Below, in pieces: positions 39,862-46,591 of a stretch of DNA of 46,859 nt. Origin of the DNA: Aquibium carbonis (GTDB taxonomy: Bacteria > Pseudomonadota > Alphaproteobacteria > Rhizobiales > Rhizobiaceae). The position numbers were made by a program, and so were the translations under genes. The stretch spans positions 1 through 46,859 of the forward strand of contig NZ_RWKW01000068.1 of NCBI RefSeq assembly GCF_003970795.1. The letters are read 5' to 3'. Under the pieces are notes generated by a model that was given only the letters and a program-made list of their open reading frames with translations, did no database searches and was not told the origin of the DNA. The number at the start of each line of letters is the position of its first letter. The stretch's first letter is position 1.

Positions 39862-40212
39862 ATGACGCCAAGCCAAGCCAAGCCCGAAGACGCAGCCTCC
39901 GGCGCCGCTCGATCGAAAACCGCCTCGCGCGAGGAGTTCGAGGAGCAGATCGCCATTCTCAAGGAAGAGCTGGAGCTTCTGAAGGCGCAGCTGTCGCGCT
40001 CCTCCGAGCGTTCGGCGGCCGCGGCGCGCAAGGCGGCGGTCAGTGGCGCGGAAAATCTTCGCGAGCATGGCGAGGCCGCCATGGAGGATCTGCGTGCCAA
40101 CGCGCGCGACGTCGAGGCCCAGATCACGGCGACCGTGCGCGAGAAGCCGATCACGTCGCTGGCGCTCGCAGCCGGCGTCGGCTTCCTGTTTGCGCTGATC
40201 GCACGTCGATAA
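39862..40212 (+). CDS. DUF883 (ElaB/YqjD-like) membrane-anchored protein
   Basis: A 116-residue protein with an amphipathic, coiled-coil-like central part (REEFEEQIAILKEELELLKAQLSR, about 23-46, then Ala-rich helices) and a single C-terminal membrane segment ITSLALAAGVGFLFALIARR. Relatives YqjD/ElaB bind ribosomes at the inner membrane in stationary phase, fitting the perfect stress-sigma promoter directly upstream. It is followed after 10 bp by the holin-like gene, forming a two-gene stress operon. Confidence 0.87.
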   Translation: MTPSQAKPEDAASGAARSKTASREEFEEQIAILKEELELLKAQLSRSSERSAAAARKAAVSGAENLREHGEAAMEDLRANARDVEAQITATVREKPITSLALAAGVGFLFALIARR

Positions 40213-40222
40213 GGGTGCCCGC

Positions 40223-40669
40223 GTGATCGGACCGCTTGTCGCCGCCATCGCCTCCGCCAACGCGCCGCGCATGGCGAGGCGGTTGCGCCGGGCCGTGATC
40301 GACTACGCCATCGCCGGGGTCGCGTTCGTCCTCGGCATCGGCTTTCTGCTCGTCGCCGCCTTCATCTGGGCCGCGCGTCGCTGGGGCGGTCTCGAGGCCG
40401 CCATCGGCTTCGGTCTCGGCTTTCTTCTGTTGTCGGTGCTCACGTTGATGGTGCACCGCATGGTGACCGCCAGGCGGCTGCGCCGTCTCGCGGAACGGCA
40501 GAAGGCCGACCAGGTGCGATCCATGGCCACCGCCGCTGCGGTCGCCGCCGTGCCTGCTTTGATACGCCAGGTCGGGATCGTCGGCTCGCTGGCCCTGCCG
40601 CTGGCCGCGCTCGCTGCCTACGCGATCTGGCAGGAAAACCGCCCGCGGACACCCGACGAGCCGGACTGA
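40223..40669 (+). CDS. Small membrane protein, YqjE/holin-superfamily-like
   Basis: A 148-residue protein beginning with GTG (AAGGG 7 bp upstream). Two adjacent membrane helices occupy about 28-50 and 58-78 (AIAGVAFVLGIGFLLVAAFIWAA; AAIGFGLGFLLLSVLTLMV), a basic helix follows (RRLRRLAERQKADQ), and a third hydrophobic region lies near 115-137. DUF883 genes are commonly followed by a YqjE-type membrane protein, and this gene occupies that place, but the sequence match is only general. Likely co-expressed with the DUF883 gene in stress. Confidence 0.7.
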   Translation: MIGPLVAAIASANAPRMARRLRRAVIDYAIAGVAFVLGIGFLLVAAFIWAARRWGGLEAAIGFGLGFLLLSVLTLMVHRMVTARRLRRLAERQKADQVRSMATAAAVAAVPALIRQVGIVGSLALPLAALAAYAIWQENRPRTPDEPD

Positions 40670-40670
40670 C

Positions 40671-40769
40671 CTCGGGCGGCAATTTCTGCCGCCTCAGGCG
40701 GCAATTTCTGCCGCCTCGGGCGGCACTCCCTTTTCCTCAGGCGGGTCTGTCAGCCGCCTCAGGCGGCGC
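40671..40769. repeat. Tandem array of ~22-bp hairpin-forming units
   Basis: CTC(A/G)GGCGG recurs at 40671, 40693, 40715, 40736 and 40758, spacing 22, 22, 21 and 22 bp. The first two units are nearly identical and each folds as GGCGGCA-ATTTC-TGCCGCC; later ones are degenerate. The array fills the gap between two convergent genes and runs into the end of the lipid kinase gene. Confidence 0.75.
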
Positions 40770-41673
40770 TCTCCGCCGCATCGGGCACCAGCACGTTCAG
40801 CACCTTCGGGTGGATCTTCACCACCGTCTTCTCTTCCAGCGTCGCCAGTTCGCCGTCGATGACGCAGCGATGGCGGCGCAGGGGCGACAGGATCGTCAGC
40901 GTCGCGCCCTCGCATTCGTGGATTTCCACGATCTCCGTCTCCCGCAGCCGCCCGATCGTCATCGCCAGGAACAGCCAGGCCAGTTGCAGCCGGTTGGCCG
41001 GCCCTGCGATGTAGATGCCCAGCACGCCGCCGTCCGGCGTGTCCGCAAAGGGCAGGTGGCCTTCGCCGAACAGATTGTTGGAAATGCCGAGCCCCGTCGT
41101 GGTGCTGCGGATTTCGGCATCGCCGAGCTCCAGCGAGATGTCGATGGCGGGCGGGTGCTGCAGCACGGCGAGGCCCGCGCGCACCGATGCCCACATCTTG
41201 CCGATGCGCGATCCATACTCGAAGCGTGAGCGCATCTGGACGAGGCGGGCGTGCAGCCCGATGGAAAACTGATGCACGAAAGGTCGGCCATTGGCGGTCG
41301 CCACGTCGACGGGCTTCAGCCGTCCCCGGGCATGGCCTTCGATGGCCCGCTCCAGCGTGAGATCGATCCCCAGTCCGCGCGCGAACAGGTTCATCGTCCC
41401 GGCTGGCAAGACCGCCAGGGCCTTGTCCGTCGACATGATGGCGGCGGCGGCGGCCGAGATCGTTCCGTCGCCTCCGCCTGCCAGCACCACGTCGATGTCC
41501 TTGCGTGCGACGGCGCGATCCAGCGCGGCCACGATCTCGCTCCCCCGGACGATCTCGATCTCGATGCGGTGGCCCGCCGCCTCCATGGTCTTCGTCATGA
41601 AGGCCGACAGCGCGGCGAGATCGGTCGTCCGCAGCGTACCGCCGTCGCGGTTCAGGATCGCGAGAAACTGCAT
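40759..41673 (-). CDS. Diacylglycerol kinase family (YegS/DgkB-like) lipid kinase
   Basis: A 304-residue protein with the catalytic domain of diacylglycerol/sphingosine-type lipid kinases: LAGGGDGTISAAAAAI (nucleotide loop), AVLPAGTMNLFARGLGI, and a C-terminal beta-sandwich ending with CVIDGELATLEEKTVVKIHPKVLNVLVP. It may phosphorylate a membrane lipid; the exact substrate is unknown. ATG 41673 has GGAAG upstream. Its 3' end lies within the 22-bp tandem array, so the C-terminal residues DAAESAA are encoded by repeat DNA. A weak EcfG-like site lies upstream. Confidence 0.88.
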   Translation of the reverse strand: MQFLAILNRDGGTLRTTDLAALSAFMTKTMEAAGHRIEIEIVRGSEIVAALDRAVARKDIDVVLAGGGDGTISAAAAAIMSTDKALAVLPAGTMNLFARGLGIDLTLERAIEGHARGRLKPVDVATANGRPFVHQFSIGLHARLVQMRSRFEYGSRIGKMWASVRAGLAVLQHPPAIDISLELGDAEIRSTTTGLGISNNLFGEGHLPFADTPDGGVLGIYIAGPANRLQLAWLFLAMTIGRLRETEIVEIHECEGATLTILSPLRRHRCVIDGELATLEEKTVVKIHPKVLNVLVPDAAESAA

Positions 41674-41731
41674 GGGACTTCCGGTTCCATCTGGGGAAAG
41701 AGCAACGCGCGCGTCATGCGGGCGGGCCTAC

Positions 41732-41757
41732 AACTCGGCTGCGCCAGCCCCGGTTCC
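41732..41757 (-). promoter_or_regulatory. Weak EcfG-type promoter candidate for the lipid kinase gene
   Basis: On the minus strand GGAAC (41753-41757), 17 bp, AGTT (41732-41735): one mismatch in the -10. It is plausible because of the neighbouring stress genes. Confidence 0.4.
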
Positions 41758-41804
41758 ACCCGCACGAAAAGCAGCCGGGATCGTCGCCGGAGATGATTCT
41801 GTTC

Positions 41805-41829
41805 GGAACAAGTTGTGAGTCGCGGCGTT
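41805..41829 (+). promoter_or_regulatory. EcfG-type promoter of the PRC-barrel gene
   Basis: GGAAC (41805-41809), 16 bp, CGTT (41826-41829), a perfect match giving a leader of about 88 nt. Confidence 0.85.
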
Positions 41830-41923
41830 GTGAGCGGGTGAAAGGGCCACGCCCCTGCCTTCACCGGCAAGTTGGGACAGGAGCGCGGCCCATGCATCGA
41901 ATAATGCACAAGGAGAGCATAAC

Positions 41924-42937
41924 ATGATCCGCAAGCTTTTGGCGACCACCGCCGTCGCAACCCTCATTTCCACCGGTGCCATGGCGCAGACCACCACCGT
42001 TCCCGCCGAAAACGCCCAGCCGGGCGTGACGGTTCAGGATCCGGCCATGCAGAACCAGGCCGCGACCCAGAACCAGATGGTCGTGCAGGCCGCTGGCAAT
42101 CTCGCCTCCAACATCATCGGCGAGACCGTCTACAACAGCGCCGCTGACGGCGCCGAGAGCATCGGCGAAGTCAACGACATCGTCATCGGCGCCGACGGCA
42201 ACATCGAGGCCCTGATCATCGGCGTCGGCGGCTTCCTCGGCATCGGCCAGAAGGACGTGGCCATCGAGTATGATCTGGCCGAATGGGTCGAGCGCGACGG
42301 CGACCGCTGGATCGTCGTTCCGACCACGACCGACGCCCTGAAGGCGCAGCCCGATTTCGACCGCCTCGCCTATCAGCCGACCCCGGCTGGCACGGTCGTC
42401 GGCGAAACCCGTCCCGCAACCGCCCAGGATCTCGCGGTCGCGCCGGCTGACGGCACCGCTGCCGCCCCGGCCACGGACGGTCAGGCCACGACGATGGCTC
42501 CGGCTGACGGCACCACCGCCGCCCCGGCCACGGATGGCCAGGCCATGGCTCCGGCCGCCGGCACGGATGACACCCGCACCGCCGCCATCGACCGGTCGAC
42601 CCTGCAGCCGCTCGCGGCCGAAGAGCTGACCGCCGACAACCTCATCGGCACCACCGTCTACGGCGTCAACGACGAGAACGTCGGTGAAGTCGGCGATCTG
42701 GTCCTGAGCCAGGACGGTCAGATCGACGCCGTGCTGCTCGACGTGGGCGGTTTCCTCGGCATCGGCGAGAAGGAAGTCGCGATCGGCATGGACCGTCTCG
42801 AGTTCATGCGTGACGAAAACGGCAACCGCTATCTCTACACGCCGTTCACGCAGGAGCAGCTCGAGGCCCAGCCCGAGTACGACGAGGCGACCTACGCCAA
42901 CGGCCGCGACCAGATGCGCATGGTCGTCCCCAACTGA
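41924..42937 (+). CDS. Exported protein with two PRC-barrel domains
   Basis: A 337-residue exported protein: signal MIRKLLATTAVATLISTGAMA, then two homologous PRC-barrel units. The first is ASNIIGETVYNSAADGAESIGEVNDIVIGADGNIEALIIGVGGFLGIGQKDVAIEY; the second is DNLIGTTVYGVNDENVGEVGDLVLSQDGQIDAVLLDVGGFLGIGEKEVAIGM. Each is followed by a similar WVVP/LYTPFT..EQLEAQP segment, so the protein arose by internal duplication. The linker is low-complexity with a near-exact repeat (APADGT.AAPATDGQA twice, about 172-205). PRC-barrel proteins are common stress-induced envelope proteins of unknown function in rhizobia. AGGAG precedes the ATG; the EcfG promoter upstream supports stress induction. Confidence 0.88.
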   Translation: MIRKLLATTAVATLISTGAMAQTTTVPAENAQPGVTVQDPAMQNQAATQNQMVVQAAGNLASNIIGETVYNSAADGAESIGEVNDIVIGADGNIEALIIGVGGFLGIGQKDVAIEYDLAEWVERDGDRWIVVPTTTDALKAQPDFDRLAYQPTPAGTVVGETRPATAQDLAVAPADGTAAAPATDGQATTMAPADGTTAAPATDGQAMAPAAGTDDTRTAAIDRSTLQPLAAEELTADNLIGTTVYGVNDENVGEVGDLVLSQDGQIDAVLLDVGGFLGIGEKEVAIGMDRLEFMRDENGNRYLYTPFTQEQLEAQPEYDEATYANGRDQMRMVVPN

Positions 42938-42975
42938 TCTGGCGTCATTCGACCCCTCGAGGGCCGGACACAAAG

Positions 42976-43006
42976 AGCCCCGTCGCGAAAGCGGCGGGGC
43001 TTTTTC
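42976..43006 (+). terminator. Rho-independent terminator after the PRC-barrel gene
   Basis: AGCCCCGTCGC / GCGGCGGGGCT with a GAAA tetraloop and a TTTTT run. Confidence 0.87.
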
Positions 43007-43051
43007 GCATCCGGCAACGGCCAGGCGGCCGTCCGTCCCAGGCCCGCGTCT

Positions 43052-44359
43052 TCAGGCGTCGAGCCTGCGTGCCCTCTGCCCGGATACGGCTTGCGCAATC
43101 AACCGGCCGATGTCGGCGGACGTCGTGCATGCGAGGTCGGCGCCCACCTGCGCGGCGCTGGCCTTGCGATCGACGAAGACCCGCCCGCCGACCACCACCA
43201 GCAGATGGGGATTGCGGGAGGCGCGCCGCATGTCCGCGATCGATTTCGTCAGGCGAGGCAGCCAGTCGGCCCGTTGGAACGCCGCGCTCAGCGACAGGTC
43301 CACCACGTCGAACCACGTCGCCGAGACGAGTTCCTGCAGCGTGCGGTCGTCGGTCGGATACTCGCATTGCGGGGCCCATCCGGCCCGCCAGAGAATGTCC
43401 TCGTCCAGCGCCGCTCCGAGATGATGGAGTTCGCCCGGTTCGGGCGCGATGAGAACGGTCGCGCCGCTCGTCTCCCGCCCGCCATGCGGCGGCTCGATCG
43501 CGCCGAGCAAGCGCGCCGCGGCGAGGATGCGGCAGAGGCCGAGCGTCACTTCGAACTCGCTGCATCCTTCCTGGGCCCACAAATCGCCCAGGCTTCGCGC
43601 GGCCGGCTCCAGGAGGTTGGCATAGAGCGGCGTGATGGAGACCTCCGCCCTGTTCAGCTCCTCGATCAGTTCGCGGGCGGCGGCCTGGTCGGCCTCGACC
43701 AGCAGTTCGGCGAGTTCCCGCGCGCGGGGATGCAGCCTCACCACGCCGCTTTCCAGTCCGGTCGCCTGGCTCAGGGCGGTGAGGATCACCTGCTTGAGCG
43801 TCTGCGCCGTGCTGCCGCCCAGCATCGCGTCGTCATGGCCGGTCGCCGGGCCGGCCGGCTCGGTCCCCGGCGCAGGCCGACGCTCCGGCACGAGCTTGGC
43901 AAGCAGCGCCGGCGCCGAGGTCGGACGCAGGCGCAATTCGCAGACGAGATCGGACGGCGCCTCGATCATCTCGTGGCCCCAGGGCGCCCGGCCGGAACCC
44001 GCCGCCGCCAGCTTCATGTTCCAGGCCCCGAAGGCGCGCTGCGACGACGTCCTCTCGCTCAGAACCTCGATGTCGGTGTGGCGGGGGTCGTTGCGGATCG
44101 AGCACATCACCCGGGAAAGGCTGTCCCTTGGCCCTTCCAGCCACTGGAAGAACCGGGAATCGTCATACACCACGATGCCCGTGATGGATTCGCGCCGATT
44201 GCGTTCTTCGGAATTGAGGGTGAGTTGACGAAGCTGGCCTGCCGAGAGGTCGTTCACGGCGCGGCTGCGGTAGACGAGATTGCAGAGCGGGGCGCCGCTC
44301 CTCCCGGGACTTCCCGATGACGCCGGGCCAGCCTCCGCCCAAGATTGCATGCTCGACAT
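43052..44359 (-). CDS. BLUF photoreceptor with C-terminal B12-binding-like (SCHIC) domain, AppA-like
   Basis: A 435-residue soluble protein. Residues 26-118 are a BLUF flavin blue-light domain with every key position at AppA spacing: Tyr30, Asn54, Gln72 (FFQWLEG), Trp113 and Met115. After a linker, residues about 185-425 resemble the helical plus Rossmann-like B12-binding module (LWAQEGCSEFEVTLGLCRI; TVLIAPEPGELHHLGAALDEDIL; VDLSLSA; LLVVVGGRVF). It has Glu310-x-His312-x-x-Gly315 in place of DxHxxG, so His312 could ligate cobalamin or heme. It lacks the Trp-x9-Glu-His motif of CarH. AppA of Rhodobacter shares this BLUF-SCHIC plan and controls PpsR, yet no phototrophy gene is nearby. GGGAGG precedes ATG 44359, and a cobalamin riboswitch lies directly upstream. 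Confidence 0.9.
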   Translation of the reverse strand: MSSMQSWAEAGPASSGSPGRSGAPLCNLVYRSRAVNDLSAGQLRQLTLNSEERNRRESITGIVVYDDSRFFQWLEGPRDSLSRVMCSIRNDPRHTDIEVLSERTSSQRAFGAWNMKLAAAGSGRAPWGHEMIEAPSDLVCELRLRPTSAPALLAKLVPERRPAPGTEPAGPATGHDDAMLGGSTAQTLKQVILTALSQATGLESGVVRLHPRARELAELLVEADQAAARELIEELNRAEVSITPLYANLLEPAARSLGDLWAQEGCSEFEVTLGLCRILAAARLLGAIEPPHGGRETSGATVLIAPEPGELHHLGAALDEDILWRAGWAPQCEYPTDDRTLQELVSATWFDVVDLSLSAAFQRADWLPRLTKSIADMRRASRNPHLLVVVGGRVFVDRKASAAQVGADLACTTSADIGRLIAQAVSGQRARRLDA

Positions 44360-44361
44360 CC

Positions 44362-44417
44362 GACACCTCCCTGCCGTCTGCGCCCGGTCGAGGTGGGTCA
44401 GACAATGACGAGGTGTC
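44362..44417 (-). promoter_or_regulatory. Possible Shine-Dalgarno-sequestering hairpin before the BLUF gene
   Basis: In the leader GACACCTC (44410-44417) is exactly complementary to GAGGTGTC (44362-44369), which contains the GGAGG ribosome-binding site. Pairing would hide the start; it lies downstream of the riboswitch and could be its expression platform. Confidence 0.45.
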
Positions 44418-44483
44418 CGGAACGTCGGTTCCAGCCAGGGTCACGCCAGTGTTCTAACCCGGGCACCCCGCCCGTTGATGGTG

Positions 44484-44665
44484 TGCTATGGCAGGTCTCC
44501 TGGCTTCGCGGGTCTGGGCTTCGATCCTGTCTTCCCGGAATTGCTCCCAGTGACGTGGCCGGATCGTCGCTCGCCGCTTACAGTTGCGGGGGCAGCTTCG
44601 GTATTGGCACGCGCCGCACCGAATTCCCTCTTAGATCCACGCCAGTAACGCGGATAACCATAGCA
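44484..44665 (-). promoter_or_regulatory. Cobalamin (B12) riboswitch
   Basis: On the minus strand the order of conserved elements is complete. The P1 5' strand is TGCTATGG (44658-44665), followed by GGAATTCGGTG (44617-44627) and the B12 box GCTGCCCCCGCAACTGTAAGC (44576-44596 region). The end is GACCTGCCAT (44488-44497), whose CCATAGCA pairs perfectly with the 5' P1 strand (44484-44491). This is the AdoCbl-class aptamer layout, about 182 nt. The only gene downstream on this strand is the BLUF-B12-binding protein, 124 nt away; binding of B12 would be expected to reduce its expression. Confidence 0.93.
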
Positions 44666-44671
44666 GCAATC

Positions 44672-44700
44672 ATGTTGATGGCCTCCTCGAGAACTGTCAA
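44672..44700 (-). promoter_or_regulatory. Candidate promoter of the riboswitch-BLUF transcript
   Basis: On the minus strand TTGACA (44695-44700), 17 bp, CAACAT (44672-44677). The -35 is perfect and the -10 weak. The -35 overlaps an inverted repeat ACTGTC / GACAGT (44693-44714) that could be an operator. The start would be a few bases before the aptamer P1 stem. Confidence 0.4.
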
Positions 44701-44714
44701 GGAAATTAGACAGT

Positions 44715-45012
44715 CATGCAACGGAATCGCATGGAGCGGCGGTTTCTTCCGATGCGTCGGGGCCGGATGGCCGCGCTGGTCGCGCTGACGAACATCGGCA
44801 AGAGGAATGGAAGATGCCGGGTCATGATGCGTGTTCCGCGGGCGCGTCCCTGGTGCGGTCGCGTCGGCGATAAACAATCGCTCTGCCATCGTTCACAAAC
44901 GGTGGACAATGCATTCTGCGTTGGGCGGCTTTCAATGCCGGGTCGAAACCCGAAATATCATCCCAGACAGAAACGAGCGGCTCCGACCGCCTGGAACGAA
45001 AGGACGAGACCC
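44715..45012. other. Non-coding space between the riboswitch promoter and the ring-cleaving dioxygenase gene
   Basis: About 300 bp without a convincing gene. The open frame continuing upstream from the dioxygenase has no family similarity and an Arg-rich composition. The only structure noted is an imperfect palindrome CCATCGTTC / AAACGGTGG (44886-44905), a possible operator for the downstream operon. Confidence 0.5.
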
Positions 45013-45942
45013 ATGCTCGACCAGATCAAGGGCCTGCACCACGTGACCTCGATGGCGCGCGACGCGCAGGAGAACAACAGCTTCTTCACCCATAAGCTTG
45101 GCCTGCGCCGCGTGAAGAAGACGGTCAATTTCGACGCGCCGGACGTCTACCATCTCTACTATGGCGACGAGCAGGGAACGCCGGGGTCGGTGATGACCTA
45201 TTTTCCGTTCCCCAACATCGGGCCGCGTCGCGGCGGTGCCGGCGAAGTCGGCGCCACGGTCTTTTCGGTGCCCGAAGGCACGCTGCCGTTCTGGCGCGAG
45301 CGACTGGCTGCCGAAGGCGTTGGCGGGCTCTCCGAAACCGAGAGCTTCGGCGAGAAGCGGCTGGCCTTCGCCGGCCCCGACCATGACGAGTTCGCGCTCG
45401 TCGAGGCGAGGTACGACAGCCGCACGCCCTGGACCGGGGGCGCGGTTGCCGGCGACGAGGCGATCCGCGGCTTCCACTCCGTGTCGCTCAGGCTGCGCGA
45501 CGGCGGCGCGACCGAGGAACTGCTCCGGTTCATGGGCTACCAGCCGGTCGACCGGTCGGGCGCCGTCACCCGCCTCGCCGTGCCGGGCGGCAACGGCGCG
45601 GACGTCATCGACATCGAGACGATCGCCGGCAGCCGCGCCGATCTCGGCGCCGGATCGGTGCACCACGTCGCCTTCGCGGTCGAGAACCGCGCCAGGCAGC
45701 TCGAGGTGCGCAAGGCGTTGATGGACACGGGCTATCAGGTCACGCCGGTGATCGACCGCGACTATTTCTGGGCGATCTATTTTCGCACGCCGGGCGGCGT
45801 CCTGTTCGAGGTGGCCACCAACGAGCCGGGCTTCGACCGCGACGAGGACACCGCCCATCTCGGCGAGGCGCTCAAGCTGCCGCGTCAGCACGAGCATCTG
45901 CGCGGCATCCTGGAGGGTCACCTCCAGCCGATCGCCGACTGA
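45013..45942 (+). CDS. VOC-family ring-cleaving dioxygenase-like protein (MhqO-type)
   Basis: A 309-residue protein of two vicinal-oxygen-chelate units. It starts MLDQIKGLHHVTSMARDAQ, typical of MhqO/LinE-like proteins. Probable metal ligands are His in LHHVT, His in VHHVAFAVE and Glu in GGVLFEVATNEPGF. Bacillus MhqO is a putative hydroquinone dioxygenase induced by quinones. The following gene is an MhqD-like hydrolase (19 bp later), reproducing the Bacillus mhq gene pairing, so a role in quinone or aromatic electrophile detoxification is likely. The ATG 45013 is preceded by AGGACGAGACCC. Confidence 0.88.
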   Translation: MLDQIKGLHHVTSMARDAQENNSFFTHKLGLRRVKKTVNFDAPDVYHLYYGDEQGTPGSVMTYFPFPNIGPRRGGAGEVGATVFSVPEGTLPFWRERLAAEGVGGLSETESFGEKRLAFAGPDHDEFALVEARYDSRTPWTGGAVAGDEAIRGFHSVSLRLRDGGATEELLRFMGYQPVDRSGAVTRLAVPGGNGADVIDIETIAGSRADLGAGSVHHVAFAVENRARQLEVRKALMDTGYQVTPVIDRDYFWAIYFRTPGGVLFEVATNEPGFDRDEDTAHLGEALKLPRQHEHLRGILEGHLQPIAD

Positions 45943-45961
45943 CCGGAGAAAGGACCAGACG

Positions 45962-46591
45962 ATGTCCACCGACAGCTACATCCACCGCCGGGAGCAAGGG
46001 GCTCCCGGCCAACCGCTGGTCTTTGCCTTCCACGGCACCGGCGGCGACGAGAACCAGCTCGTCGATCTCGCACGCGAGCTCGTGCCGGGCGCCACCATCG
46101 TGTCGCCGCGCGGCGACGTCTCCGAGTTCGGATCGGCGCGCTTCTTCCGCCGCACCGGGGAGGGCGTCTACGACATGGACGACCTCGCCCGCGCGACAGA
46201 CAAGATGGCCGGCTTCGTCGAGGCGCATGTCGCGGCCGAAAAGCCGTCCCGCGTGCTCGCCTTCGGCTATTCCAACGGGGCCAACATTCTCGCCAGCGTT
46301 CTGTTCGCCCATCCCGGGCTCTTCGACGCGGTGGCGCTGATGCATCCGCTGATCCCGTTCCAGCCGAGGATCGAAGGCTCGCTCGCGGGCCGGCCGATCC
46401 TCGTCACCGCCGGCGAGCGCGATCCGATCTGCCCGCCGAACCTGACCCGCCGGCTGGAAAGCTGGCTGGCCGACGCGGGTGCCGCCGTCACCATGCACTG
46501 GCATCAGGGCGGCCACGAGCTTCGCCCCGACGAGGTCTCGGCCGCCACCCGGCACTTCGCCGCCATCGCAACGGAAGGACGCGGATCATGA
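45962..46591 (+). CDS. Alpha/beta hydrolase (phospholipase/carboxylesterase, MhqD-like)
   Basis: A 209-residue serine hydrolase. The oxyanion region is FAFHGTGGDENQL, the nucleophile elbow GYSNG holds Ser104, the acid is Asp154 in GERDPICP and the base His185 in QGGHEL. The size and motifs match the carboxylesterase/MhqD group found next to MhqO-type dioxygenases. It overlaps the next gene by four bases (ATGA). The natural substrate is unknown. Confidence 0.9.
   Translation: MSTDSYIHRREQGAPGQPLVFAFHGTGGDENQLVDLARELVPGATIVSPRGDVSEFGSARFFRRTGEGVYDMDDLARATDKMAGFVEAHVAAEKPSRVLAFGYSNGANILASVLFAHPGLFDAVALMHPLIPFQPRIEGSLAGRPILVTAGERDPICPPNLTRRLESWLADAGAAVTMHWHQGGHELRPDEVSAATRHFAAIATEGRGS

Noticed and set aside
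43052-44359. Naming the BLUF protein appA
   Set aside because: The architecture matches, but there is no PpsR or photosynthesis context and the terminal Cys-rich segment of AppA is not seen; orthology is not established.
44578-44889. A 103-codon minus-strand frame upstream of the BLUF gene
   Set aside because: It runs through the cobalamin aptamer, has no family similarity, and its first two thirds lack a ribosome-binding site; only the short internal frame from 44673 was kept as a low-interest finding.
44716-45012. N-terminal extension of the dioxygenase frame
   Set aside because: The family begins at ATG 45013 (MLDQIKGLHHVT); the extra 99 residues are Arg-rich and lie in regulatory space.
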